Made by a program: the position numbers and the translations under genes. The notes under the pieces are model-generated. The model searched no databases. It was not told where the DNA came from and saw only the letters and a program-made list of their open reading frames with translations. A stretch of DNA of 64,000 bases, taken from Grifola frondosa. Taxonomy: Eukaryota; Basidiomycota; Agaricomycetes; Polyporales; Grifolaceae. Where the stretch lies: NCBI GenBank assembly GCA_001683735.1, contig LUGG01000001.1:1426001-1490000 (forward strand). Reading direction: 5' to 3'. This document shows, in pieces, positions 33,375 to 46,197 of this stretch. Positions within the stretch are counted from its first letter, which is position 1; every line of letters starts with the position of its first letter.

Positions 33375-35309
33375 TTCGTATAAGGTGACTGTGCGTTGCA
33401 GCTTGGAGAATCGAGATCGCCAGCCGAGAAAATGGCAAATCAGGTGATCAGCGCGCCCGAGCACGTGGCTGATCTCTGAACGACTCGATCATATACACGC
33501 GACGCGAAGGCATGCCGACACTGGCAGTCGCGTCAAGACTCGCGAGGGCAAAGATGGACAATGCAGCATGCTATGATACGAAATGATACGCTTCAGCATC
33601 TAACTTCTGATAGGAGCTCAGGCGGTTGACGTGGGTACGAGAACGAACATGGAGGCGGTCTGGATTGAGGTCAATTCGATATCAGATTCCGGGGAGAGGG
33701 TCAACCAGAGGCGCGGTCGCTCTGCGATGGGATCCAAGGCATCTTCGGCGCGTGGCCGCCAGAATAGGCCCGAGTAACATCTTTTGAAGTCAAAGGCCTT
33801 CAAGAAGCTCGATTCTGAGTTGCCCGGTGTGGCGAAAATACATGCTATTATACCGTAGATACCTAATGCAGACGCTTGCGGACCTCGAGGGCCTCGTCAA
33901 TGTTTCTCCGTGCGAACAATTCAATGCAGGATCGGCAAGTATGATATCTGCGCTCGGCGATCGCAAGTCGAGCGCCCGCTCAGGGTACACTTACTTCATA
34001 CGAGCATAAAGTCGGGCCCGCAGAGAAAGCCACCGAGGCGCGTGGGTCGCGACGGTTGAATATAAGAATGCACAACTGAGGAAGTCTGAGGCGGACCGTC
34101 AAGAAGGATAACGCATGGCTGTACAGCGGAATCACCTGGTGTCGTCGGAAGTGCCATAGGGAGCGTGATCGACGTTTACTGGGATATTGACGACCAGAGT
34201 TCAGGTCGATCCGAAACATATGAACAACTTTGCGCCTTGCTTTACGGCTGCATATCCCCACGGCCGTCATAACCGTTGGTTCCGTGGGTGGAATATTACA
34301 CAGATTGTACGCGAGACATGATCTGGACCCGGTGGATATAGCTCGTCGAGACGGACGACCCGCAACATCTGACCTGGTGGAATCACTGAATGCTCTGCTA
34401 TCGATGCAGACGCGCGCTGTATGGTGAGATGGAAACCCGCCCGAGTCCTGGGACGGTTCTAGTCGCGATCGGCCATGTAGTCGCTGACGAATCACCAGCA
34501 TACTAAGAAGGACTTCCTCGTAAAATTCTCGCCGAACTGGCTGCCGAGCATTTGTAGATATGTGCTGGCCGACAAAAGATATGATTAACCGCCCGGAAGG
34601 GCGTAGAAAAGTCTGGGTAACCCGTCTCAAGTATTTGAGCGAAGGTTGCACACACGGACTGCTGTAGGTGACGGAGAATAGATTACAAGCGGGCTGTGTG
34701 GCGACTAGCTGCGGGCGGCACCGGTCTCAGAAGGATGTTGAAAAACACAAGGAATGGAAAGTCGGGGATTCCGTGGGGTCGATTAACCAAAAGAGGGGGT
34801 ACAAGGCGCTACAGGGCGCGGTGGGAATGGAGGTCGAAGGAGGAAGGATGAGAGGAAATTTGCATCCGCGAAGGTCCAGATGGGAGCGTGATGTCGGAGA
34901 TCAAGCATGGGCGATCTATCAGCACACCGGCGCCACGAACTCGCCCCACTGTCAAGCTCTAAAGTTTTTCTCTCCACTATATTCAGTATGCTACTACTTT
35001 TGTAGCAGCCCTTGTAACAATGCGCCAATATTTTCTCGTCTACATCTTGTCTCTCGACCACTCGTTCTTTCTGTTGTAACTAGAGGACAGCCACTTTGTT
35101 GAGAGGAGAGTCTCAATTCCACGCCCCGTTCTGGGATTCATTACAGACCATCGATTGCACGTGAGACCCCGCGAGCTTCGAGAACGACAACTTTGTACTG
35201 CGTTCTACGATAAAAAGCCAGAGGACGTCTCTCAAAGCATCGGCGCCTCGTGCTGGGAGGGTCAGTACTTCCGTAATTGCCTCGTGCACACCCGCTCTTC
35301 CCCCTCTTC
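33375..35309. other. Unexplained 1.9 kb region
   Basis: No gene could be called with confidence. The longest frame is 33980-34651 on the minus strand, 223 codons but without an ATG near its beginning and rich in Ser/Arg. Its last codons read DPRASVAFSAGPTLCSYE followed by GTAAGT, and further downstream another frame reads ELFARRNIDEALEVRKRLH, which looks protein-like. These two might be exons of an unrecognised minus-strand gene. A plus-strand frame at 34668-35102 begins at GTG and looks random. The last 200 bases should hold the promoter of the next gene. Confidence 0.4.
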
Positions 35310-37237
35310 ATGGCGTCATCCACCCCAACAGACCGCCTGCCTCCCGTCCCACCCTCTCAGGGATGGAATATTCAGCAGGTCAACACGCCGTAAGCCCCCC
35401 GTGCTCTTTCTTCTTTCTCACAGCGTGTCTCACCTCCTATTAGTCCCCAGTACATAGGTCGCAAAACTCTGCCCATAAAGCGCAGTGACGCCGAGCCGCT
35501 CACTCGAGAGGACCTACAATATGATCTGCTCTATTACATCTTCGCGGATCGTACAACCGCTTTCGTGGATCATCTGGCCCCTGGGAAACCTCTGGTCAAT
35601 TTTTGCGACCTCTACGTGAACGCTCTGTACAATTCCAGCAAGTGTTCGAAGGTTCTAAAAGATAAGATGGTCGAAACCCCTGCATTCGCCATCGAATTCG
35701 CAAAGATCTCGCTCCTCACCAACGTGGGCAGAATCAACACGACGATGGCCTGTGGGTATCAATGTGGCACTATTTATTTGTGTTTGCAGCTCAGCTCATC
35801 GCAGCCGTTAGTTTTCCCAGAGATGAAGACCGCTTTACGCACCTATCATCCCGTGCCGTCGCTCCAAAAAACGGATGGCAACTTACAGGATGCTCCCCGC
35901 ATAAAGAACTGCTTGAAGGCCTCGCGCTTGCCGTTCGAATTCAAAGTGCCACCGCCCTCCTCTCCGGCAGAGATTCTTGAAAAAGTCGTGAGTATTCTTG
36001 GACCATCCATACCATCGGTGCCTCACCCTCGGGGTCTATAAGAGGTCTGGCCAGATTCCTCCCACCAGCGTGGTGAATCTGATTTTCGTATTGTCGAATT
36101 CGAATCACACATTGGTACGTCGTGTGCGCTTCTCGGTCATCTGACTTACGTCCCAATTCGATAACAGACAATAGCGCAGAAGCATTTTGACCCACCGGTC
36201 GACTTCACCGATCTCTTCCTCCCCATCAACATATCCTCCGCCTCCCGTGCAAACGTATTCCTCTGGTTAATGTTCCACTACCTCCAAGGACCAGACAAAC
36301 CTAATCCTTGGGACGACGACTACTCGCGCGCAAACCCCGGCAAGGTCCCGCGCATGCGCACACTCACACGCGAGGAGCAGCAGCAAGAAAACGTTGATCC
36401 ACCCGATGAAGTTGAATGGGGCAAGCGGATGAGCGCGACGCGAAGCAAATTTCTCAAGGAGCTTGTGGACGAGATGGAAATGGAGAAGAGGAGGAAGAAA
36501 AATCCTGCGCCGCTTCCCCCGCCGACCGCTTCGACGTCATCGCTGCCGCTATCTGGTAAGTCCCATGCCTTCTCAGGTTTCAGGGTAGGCGAATACTTAC
36601 TCGGCATATTTGTTTTCAATTCCTAGCACAAGATCTTGCTGCTTTCCGACGTGCACGGCCACATCGCAATCCAGCCTCGACGTCCGATGGCAGCAGAGGC
36701 TCTTCTCATTCGCATGACCTCCAGGCATCAACTAACCCCATGCCGGATCTCGCCTTGCGACCGCAGCCTTTTGTCACGTTCCAACGTACGCCTGCCCTCT
36801 GTGAAATCAATGTATCTGACACTTTCTCGCAGCGGACGAGGATCCAAATCAAGACCGCAGTATGCTGCAACGTAAGTCCACCCGCTGGGTCCGCGGCCTG
36901 TGCGTCTGACATGCGGTTCTAGATGCCTGGCACGTTGTCACGACTACAGATCCGCTCGACGACTCCGACCAAGAAGCCAACGAACACGTGCGGACCGACT
37001 ACAGTACGTGCGCCTGGGCTCGTTCCGTTACGTATGGAAGTCCTGACACTTTGGCTTTACCTTATCGCGCGTACAGACCGACGGATGCGGGTGCTTGCGC
37101 GCCTGAGGGGCAAAGAGCCCACCCCGGAGCCCGAGCAAGCGACGATAATGCTGTATCCGCCGCCACCGCCGCCGCCGTCTGGCGGGGGTGAAGATGGGTC
37201 TACCGGTAGACTGCAGCAGGTCCGATCGTGGCAGTGA
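35310..37237 (+). CDS. ies1: INO80 complex subunit Ies1-type protein, copy B
   Basis: The ATG at 35310 (MASSTPTDRLPPVPPSQGW) is followed by an intron joining NTPP to QYIGRKTLPIKRSDAEPL, then EDLQYDLLYYIFADR, FCDLYVNALYNSSKCSK, ISLLTNVGRINTTMA, intron, FFPEMKTALRTYHPVPSLQ and NLQDAPRIKN. SVVNLIFVLSNSNHTL, LPINISSASRANVFLWLMF and a charged helix (ELVDEMEMEKRRKKNP) come next. The C-terminal exons read RSMLQHAWHVVTTTDPLD and RMRVLARLRGKEPTPEPE, ending RSWQ. This is the full conserved body of fungal Ies1, a subunit of the INO80 nucleosome remodeller, and it shows no frame slip. It differs from copy A by a much shorter middle linker. It is the better candidate for the orthologue with ancestral function. 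Confidence 0.88.
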
Positions 37238-38130
37238 CTGTATTCCCGCAAAGCGCGTGTGGTGGTGCTGGATCGCTGCTGAGCTTACTCTCGACCAGCT
37301 CTTCACGACAGCTGTGTAACCGCTTACATGTGTCCTGCAGATTGATGTATCTTAGTCCTCGGGGAGGCCAGCCAAGCATCTTACATATGCTATGATGAAC
37401 TTGACTGGTTTATCTTACACCTATGCTGAGCTATTGCTTCCCATAAAATTTCCTACGACTATCAGCCGTATATCCGTATGTACCTATGCAATAATCTGCC
37501 ATGCATCGCACTCTTGTGACCTCGGATGAATTTGTCCGGTCATCTTCGACCAGCCGCTGATCTAAAAGTGTCGCGCTACCAGCGACCGCTGTCTATGTTT
37601 AACACCAATCTATGGCTCTTATGTCTCTTCATTTTTATGTGATAATCAACGCAGCGATACAAGGTCTCAGTGATGATGGGGGCTCAGCCCTTCCACCCGT
37701 GCTACAGATAGGCCGGTGTGTAGAACTGCGACAGTAATGGGTGGTAACGGCGCAATGTGGTGGCAAGGAGTGTGAGAGGTGCTACAGGGCGCCAGTCTGG
37801 AGAGCCAGCTCCGTATGGTAGGCACAGCGTGACGAACAGTATTAAGGGAACAAGGATGGGATGGAGGAACGCACAGGTGATCAGCCGCACCCAGGCTCCC
37901 CAGAACGCACCGTATAAACGCCAGCGTCATCGTACAACATCCCCAAAAACACGATTCCCCACGAGAACGTTGGGTGTCACGGTAGGAAACGCAACGGGAG
38001 AGAAAAGAGTCAAAGGAAAGGGAAGAACAAAAAGAGTCGCTCCAAAATCCAGATGATAAAATTACACAGTCGAAACCGACGAATGTCAATCAGAAAAATC
38101 AGACCGGAACAATATTCAAAATTAGGGACT
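37238..38130. other. Intergenic region between convergent genes
   Basis: About 890 bases between two facing stop codons. The 140-codon minus-strand frame at 37667-38089 is cysteine- and serine-rich and unlike any family I know; it is not called. No RNA gene or repeat was recognised. Confidence 0.45.
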
Positions 38131-39451
38131 TCAGAAAGCTCCTGGTAACTCTAAGACAGGGTGCGAGAAGCCGGATCGCTCTCTCTTGGGTAACTCTGGG
38201 GGAGCGCTATGTCTGCGCAATTTGCGTTCCTGCTCGTCTTCTAGGTCAAATGCGTTGGGAGGACCCACATCAATCGTGGATAAGCATGTGCGCCGACGAA
38301 GCCTCGTCAACATGTCGCGCGCCATCTGCTCGCGTGAGTTGGCGGCTAGCGCAAGGAGATTGGACTCGGTGAGGTCTACGGGTGAGGAAGACGCTGTCCT
38401 CGGGACCACCGTTGTGGTGATCTCCAGCCTAGTCGCAAAGGGAGACTTGGGAGAGACAGGGGGAAAGCATGGAAAGGGTTGGGCAATTTCAAGCAGAGGC
38501 TGTTCAGGTCGCTGTCGCCACGGGAATTTGAGACGCCCCACGCCGCCCGGGAGCGTCGGGCGTGACTTTGTGCCCGGCTTCTCAGCGGGACCGGTGACAA
38601 CGATTTGGGGAATAGCGTCCTGCGGAGGCGAACGCGTGGCTGATCGCAGGAACGACGGCAGACGCGCAGAGGAACGCGTTTGCTGTGCGGCGGTCTCGTG
38701 GATTGGAGCCGCGACGTATCCATGTGAACTCAGACGAGCAGTAATCTGGTCGAGCGAGGGCATGGATTTTCTCATGTTTGGCAGAGGGGAGGACCGCAGC
38801 GGGGCCTCGGGGAGCTTCTCCTCAGGGAGACGGAAATCTACCTGCTCGACCCATGGCTCACATGCTGAAGTCGTACTCGGTTTGCCTAGAGCCAACGCCT
38901 CGAACACCTCCAGCGGGGAGTACAACCCCGGGGAGGGTAGGGAGTAATGAAAGACGGCGGGGGACTCTGGAGGAGTCTTGGGGTACACGTAGCAGTCGGC
39001 GAGGGCGGAGCCTGGACCTTAGACAGGAAGAGGGCACGGCGCTCGGCTGCACACGACATGCAGGAATCAGCTCAATAGGCCACCCGTCCAGAAAATGTAT
39101 ACACATACCCTGCTTATTCTTATGTACCTTCAGAGCGATTTCCTTGCGGAGATCGGTGGACTTTCTACCGCCGACAGCGGCATGCCTATCCCGTGTAGCT
39201 TGGAGGAGTGCCTCAAACCTCTCTCTATCAAGCCCCTTGCCTGTCAAGGGTGAACTTGCTGGACGTAAGGGTGACAACTGTCTGCGAATCATTGCGGAAG
39301 GAGGGGGAGAGAGTAAGGCGGGACGGAAACCATCGTCGTCGTCTTGCACAAATGAACACTTTGAAAAGGGAGAGAAGGGTTCGGGAGTGGGCTCCTCTGG
39401 AGAAGCAAGAGAAATGGCGATCTCAGGGATAGGCGAAAGTGCGAGAGGCAT
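38131..39451 (-). CDS. Uncharacterised, mostly disordered fungal protein
   Basis: The ATG at 39451 opens MPLALSPIPEIAISLASPEE. The exon continues with RERFEALLQATRDRHAAVGG and DLRKEIALKVHKNKQ, then an intron starting GTATGT. The next exon reads ERRALFLSKVQAPPSPTAT, then after a one-base slip at a C run near 38977 TPKTPPESPAVFHYSLPSPG and LYSPLEVFEALALGKP. The rest is low-complexity with basic and Pro/Ser patches, ending LELPGAF. The block with the alkali-soluble RRALFLSK helix and the TPPESP/FHYSLPSPG signature looks conserved, suggesting a real short motif-bearing protein. I know no function; phosphorylation-dependent binding by S/T-P motifs is only a guess. Confidence 0.6.
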
Positions 39452-40222
39452 GTTGGAGGTGGATATAGGGAACGATAGAACGACAGGAAACGATTAGGAC
39501 GCGCAGGCGACCAGCACCAGTGACACTTGTGCAATATGTGCACCGGTTGAAGGCCGGGACCAAGTAAAATAAAGTGGAGGAGAGAAGAGAAGAGAAAGCT
39601 GCCACCACCGCGAAAAGCGCAGAGAAGATGAAGAACTTGTCTGTTGACTGCGGGAGGCAGAGTGGAAATCACCGTCAACAGCGCTCCACGGCTATCCTCC
39701 ATCATCCGTTTATCAGTCCGCTACGCAAGGCTACGCAGTCCTAGCAACATCCCGACAGTCGCAATCCATTCGAGACTCTTTTCTTCCTAACCTTTACCTC
39801 AGTTCGCTCCGGTCCAGTTGTTTTCGCCAAGGAAAACATATGCATGCCAGTTGCTTGGTTGCTACAAACCTGCATCTGCGTTCAACGTGCTTTAACCACC
39901 GTGACAACCATTCATCCATCAGCGATACGGACTCGACACATTCAAGCATCAGTCGCCTGATCAGAATTGTCTGTCGGCCTTGCGTATGCCGCTGTGCACT
40001 TGTTGTCACCGTATCTCCTGATGCTTACGCCACTGGAGGCTTGTAGTCCTCATCTTGTCTCATGCGGTACTCCGACACGAACTGCTGCATTTGGCAAACA
40101 TGGCAAAGCACCATTGGGAACAGGAACCAAGCTCACATCGTTGTCATCGTGCATACAAATGCGCATTGTTTCCTTTTTTGCTACCTCTATTCTACGGCGC
40201 ACTTCGTCGTCTAGCGGCAATC
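39452..40222. other. Intergenic region
   Basis: About 770 bases between the start of the previous gene and the stop of lys1, both minus strand. Several medium open frames overlap on both strands but none reads like protein. It should contain a promoter and the lys1 3' UTR. Confidence 0.45.
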
Positions 40223-41500
<1,278 letters not shown>

Positions 41501-41703
41501 TTTGAGGGAGTGTACAGTGTGTCGAAGAGGTTTACTGTAAGTTTCTATGAGATAGACGCGACACCTGAAAGTTTTATGACTGGGGCACTGATCTGAAATG
41601 ACTCTGGGTCATCACGTGATACTCTCGATCATTTAGATATATTGCCGCATTCGGCGGTTAACTGTACTAGTATTCACCACTGCTCGAGTCGACGAAAGAC
41701 ATT
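41501..41703. promoter_or_regulatory. Divergent promoter region, lys1 / kae1
   Basis: About 200 bases separate the start codons of lys1 (minus) and kae1 (plus), so both promoters must lie here. No specific motif is claimed. Confidence 0.6.
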
Positions 41704-43182
41704 ATGCCTGGTCGTGTTCGCAAACGATCTCCTCTCAAAACCCCAGGTTTGTATTATAAAAGCCTTTTTTGAGTTATAAAGTTCAATCATGTGTAGACAG
41801 GCCATACATAGCTCTCGGCCTCGAGGGATCGGCGAATAAGCTCGGTGCAGGAATTATAAGACATGCACCTGACGGCTCGACGTCCATTCTCTCGAATGTC
41901 AGGCATACATACATAACTCCCCCTGGAGAAGGATTCCAACCTCGAGATACCGCACAACACCACCGTGACTGGGCCATTAGCGTGATTAACGACGCCGTGA
42001 GGACAGCTGGGATCTCGTTGCATGATATTGACTGTATATGCTACACGAAAGGTATCGATGTTGTCATGTTGTTGTGCTGAATGCTGAAATTGTGAGCAAA
42101 GGCCCCGGTATGGGCGCGCCTCTCGTGTCTGTCGCTCTTGTCGCCCGTACGCTTTCGCTGCTGTATAATAAACCCCTCATCGGCGTGAATCATTGCGTCG
42201 GTCGTGAGTGATTCAATGGCCTTCTATCGAAATTGAACCTTATATTCCGTTGTTGGTGCATAACAGATATTGAGATGGGTCGTCAAGTTACCGGAGCTCA
42301 AATCCAGTTGTCTTGTACGTATCAGGAGGCAATACGCAAGTCATTGCATACTCCCAACAATGCTATCGGATATTCGGAGAAACACTGGATATTGCAGTTG
42401 GGAACTGCCTCGACCGGTTTGCCCGAGTGATAAACCTCAGCAATGATCCGAGCCCGGGTTACAACATCGAACAGGAAGCAAAGAAGTTCGTCTTTCATAC
42501 TGCCTAACAAATACAGGTTGCTGATATTCTCTTAAGAGGGAAGCGACTAATCTCGTTACCATACACCACTAAGGGTATGGATGTCAGCTTATCGGGCATC
42601 TTGACGTCCACCGAGGCGTACACGTTCGATAAACGATTCCGGGCGGACGGTCGTGCACGGGAAGGTGACACGGAAGACATCATTACGCCACAGGACCTGT
42701 GTTTCTCACTACAGGAAACGGTATTTGCGATGCTCGTCGAGATCACCGAGCGCGCAATGGCGCATATTGGCAGCAAAGAAGTTCTTATTGTCGGCGGTGT
42801 TGGCTGTGCGTGTCTAACCATTACTCTTTTTTTACTTCACTTGGAAGCTCCAACTTCCTCTTAGGCAATGAGCGTCTTCAGGAGATGATGGGAGTCATGG
42901 CGAGGGAGCGCGGTGGGAACGTCTTCGCCACTGACGAGCGGTACGTCATATCTGTCTTCTGCTTTTGCTAGAAATTAAGACACATATAGATTCTGCATTG
43001 ATAATGGCATCATGATCGCCCAAGCTGGGCTTCTGAGTTATCGGATGGGTTATGAAACACCATTGACAAAAAGTACCTGTACACAGAGGTGCGCACGTCC
43101 CGACAGTCGAAACTTCAAGTACTTACACGTGGTTCCCTCCAGATTCCGTACCGATGAGGTGCATGTAGCATGGAGAGCTTGA
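41704..43182 (+). CDS. kae1: KEOPS/EKC complex tRNA t6A37 threonylcarbamoyltransferase Kae1
   Basis: Exon 1 is [14 protein letters not shown], a basic start longer than the usual Kae1 N-terminus. Exon 2 reads [19 protein letters not shown] and [12 protein letters not shown]. The metal-binding motif NHCVGHIEMGR, the loop [62 protein letters not shown] and [13 protein letters not shown] follow, with the HxxxH histidines and final metal Asp present. The protein ends VHVAWRA. It transfers the threonylcarbamoyl group to A37 of ANN-decoding tRNAs in the cytosol. One A is missing near 42300: the run reads CAAATCC, and CAAAATCC would give the expected [12 protein letters not shown]. It has about seven short introns. 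Confidence 0.92.
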
Positions 43183-43419
43183 CCCTGACATCTGCAGCTT
43201 GTGCCTGCGGCGTATCCTTCAATGTTTGATTATAAGTGCAACGTACCGATGTAACCTATTTCTCAAGGACCCCAGAATGGCATTATTTCTTTGATAATAT
43301 CCGGAATGATAGCGATGAAAACGAAGTACTATAATCTGGCACAGCGAGAGGCCCTAGGGGTATGATATATAATGCGCCACAACCTGAGACGAGATGAACG
43401 GAATCCAATCTGTCTGTGC

Positions 43420-44510
43420 TCAGTGCGTGACATATGATGCAACCAACTCCCATCCCCGGGCATCGGACGTCTGCATCTCTTCCTGCAACTTCTCAAATCT
43501 GTCCCACCACCATTGATTCATGACTTCGTATTCTCCAGCGGTCCCAGGCGGTGTACTCCACGGCTTGTCGTGAAGTATATAGTGTAGGCAACGAACCTCG
43601 TCGTCCCGCCACAACAGTGGGTGTATAAGCCGCAGCGTCTTCAGCGCGTTGTAGCACCATGGCAATGTCTTCCACTTTCCCTTGAAATATGCGGACAATA
43701 GATCCTGATCAGGAAAGGAGAAGCTAGGCACTAGAGGTGATGTGACTAGGAAATGTTTGAGGGAATTGAAGAGTTCCTTCGACGGATTGAGGACGACGGT
43801 GCCGGAATTGAGCTGGGTATAGGGACGAGGACTGGATTCTGTTATCTGAGGCGGCGACGTCAAGCCCGTCGGGTGCTCCACCGAAGTATGAGCGCAATTT
43901 GAAGGAATCCTATGGGTCGCATGAAGATTGCAGATATTTATGGTTAAAATAGAACGAACTCACCAGTCCGCAGGGTAATGTGGCAGCTTACGGGGATTAC
44001 AAGCACAGACATGCGCAGCGGCGATCCAGTCCACAGGCAGGTCGAGCTCCATAAGCTCGTCCATGTTCCGCATCACGATCATATCGGCATCAAGCATAAC
44101 AACACGCTATCACGGAGGTATGTCAGGCGGAGTTCGACATTGAATGCTGGAATGATAATACATCATATTCTGCCAACTCGAATACTCTGTAAATACACTT
44201 AGCGCTACATAAACCCGAAATCCAAGGGGATGATGAGAGTTTACCTGAGTTTCGTCCAAGTGTCAGCAAACCTGGAATCATGCGCGGAGAGGTTGTGGAC
44301 TCCATCCTCTGGCTGGAGCTGGTCGACCTCCCTTATGGCAATGCCTCTCTTGCTGACCACCTCCCTCGCGTCTTGAGGGAGAGTCGGTGTAGCTATGACC
44401 ACTAAGGGATACTGTGACCTGACGGACACCAGGGAATGGTGAAGCACCAGAACACCAGGTAGATACGCTGATTTGGTTAGCAGGGTAACGTACGCTGCCT
44501 TGTGAGCCAT
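43420..44510 (-). CDS. Glycosyltransferase family 8 protein (glycogenin/galactinol-synthase-like)
   Basis: The ATG at 44510 opens MAHKAAYVTLLTKSAYLPG and VLVLHHSLVSV, the usual GT8 nucleotide-binding start. A small 25-nt exon encodes VFELAEYD, followed by RVVMLDADMIVMRNMDELM with the DxD metal-binding motif (DAD). Then come LPVDWIAAAHVCACNPR, QLNSGTVVLNPSKELF, FPDQDLLSAYFKGKW and CLHYILHDKPW, with the HxxGxK-like site (HDKPW) near the end. The protein is about 320 residues. Fungal members of this clade transfer a sugar from a nucleotide sugar to an unknown acceptor; glycogenin-type self-glucosylation cannot be assumed. Four exons, no frame problem seen. Confidence 0.85.
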
Positions 44511-45401
44511 GATAGCAGAGCGTGAGGAAAAGGGAGGTTAGGATGTCCACAGTACAAGATGCATGCAATTGCCTATCATTATCACGACATCTTGGTCGCT
44601 AGTGGACGCGAGTAATAGCGACACAAGAAATATGCTGAACTCAGTACCATCGATTGATCATGAAAGATCTAAGCAAGAAACGAGCCTCAGGATGCCGAAC
44701 TCAGCTGCTCGGCGCTTCCAGGGACATGGCACCCCGATGAACTTTCCAATGTCCACTGAATCTTATACTTCATGAATATTGCGCGAAGGAATTCACAAAT
44801 CGTATGTTTCATCCAAGCACTTCCGTTCCAATGTCAGCGCAAGCAAATGTTAATTGTATAACATCCCAGCGAGAAGAATATTCTGACGGTCATGTTGACC
44901 AACAACTGCCCGGCAACAGAAGACATGCATGCGTAAGACTCGTTCGCCGCACCGGAACTCCCGGACTTGTCGATTATCGGAGGTAGAGTCAGGCGCACCG
45001 AAAGAGAGAACCTCCATACGTGCGGGACCAAACAATTTAATGGAGCTCGCATACTTTCGATAGGATCAGCGGTGCTCGCGATCTTCATGATAACGACGGT
45101 ATCGGATTCAATACACGACCCAAAGAGATGTTCGCATGTTTCTAGCAGAGACCAAGTTACTGAGCACGCAAGATCCGGGGTCAAACTCCGTGTCGATCTA
45201 AATCAAGTACACTTCAAGCCCAGATAGCTATCTTGACGGCGCTCGCTAAATGGAAAACAAACGCACCCGATGATATAATATGTCTCCGAGGACGATGTGA
45301 ATGTTATGCACGTAGCATTGGGAAGGTCATACAGATACGTGAGGCAGCGCGAAGAGAACGATGAATAACGTGACGATGAAAACTCAAGACGGAGATAATG
45401 C
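44511..45401. other. Intergenic region
   Basis: About 890 bases between the GT8 start codon and the stop of the eS28 gene. The 116-codon minus-strand frame at 44834-45184 resembles nothing I know. It likely contains the GT8 promoter and the eS28 3' UTR. Confidence 0.4.
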
Positions 45402-45776
45402 TCATCGGAGACGACTGGAATTGGGAATGGAAATAAGATAAGATGCTACTGCATCAAGGAAAGAGGAACGCACCGAGCCTCGCGCTCACTCTCCAGAAGA
45501 GCCAAGATGTCCTTCTCTCGAACGGGACCCTTCACATTCCGAATGATCGTCCGGCTCGGGTCGTCCATGAACTCAACACGGACTTGTGTAACACCACCGC
45601 GGGAGCCAGTGCGTCCAAGAACCTGATCATATCCGTAGTGTTAGAGCCTACCAGGAGATGTGGAGAGACAAGTGAACCTTAACAACGGTGGCAAGCTTTA
45701 CGGGGGCTTTTGATGAATCCTGATCAGTCGCTCAGCACTTATGTACCATGGAAATGAAATACGTATGGCTTACCAT
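45402..45776 (-). CDS. rps28: 40S ribosomal protein eS28
   Basis: Four exons on the minus strand. Exon 1 is the ATG alone (45774-45776), directly followed by GTAAGC. Exon 2 reads [14 protein letters not shown]. Exon 3 reads [19 protein letters not shown] and then [20 protein letters not shown] and EREA. The last intron begins GTGCGT and ends CCAATTCCAG, and the final exon supplies RRLR-stop, the invariant eS28 ending. Without that last splice the frame would give an atypical CVPLSLMQ tail, so the splice is well supported. The product of about 67 residues is full length. eS28 sits on the head of the small subunit near the mRNA exit. Multiple introns with one right after ATG are usual for fungal ribosomal-protein genes. 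Confidence 0.93.
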
Positions 45777-46197
45777 TTTGTGGAGAGGTTAGGTAGGCCA
45801 AGGACGACGCTGGCGATGGATTTTTGGGTCGGTGTACTGGTAGGTAAAATAAGGTTCAGGATTTGAGTTACTGACAACAAAACCGGCATCTGCCGGTGGC
45901 TGACTTCAGCTGACCTCGTCTATTCGGTTTGAGACCTAGAGAACACGACATAGACTGTTTCCAAAACATAGATGCATATATATATTTAGAAGGGATAGAT
46001 AAAATTGAGTCCATGAACGAATGTGGGATGCGCAACTTGCGGGAGACAAGACGTCAGAGACTAACCATGCCTTCTTCTAGCAGACGTACTTATTTTACAG
46101 TCAGATGAATTTCTACTGAGCAAAGATTATGTGATACATGTGTGCTACGATAGATCAAGAATATGTGTGGATGGGTGTGCGATCAACCGCAAGCGTG
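45777..46197. other. Intergenic region between lip5 and rps28
   Basis: About 420 bases between two minus-strand genes: 3' UTR of lipoyl synthase plus the rps28 promoter. No coding sequence recognised. Confidence 0.5.

Noticed and set aside
33980..34651. 223-codon minus-strand open frame as a gene by itself
   Set aside because: It begins at GTG, lacks an ATG near the start and has a random-looking, Arg/Ser-heavy composition. Mentioned only as part of an unexplained region.
38186..38947. 253-codon plus-strand frame opposite the gene at 38131-39451
   Set aside because: Antisense shadow. The minus-strand frame carries the conserved-looking TPPESP / FHYSLPSPG block and a proper intron.
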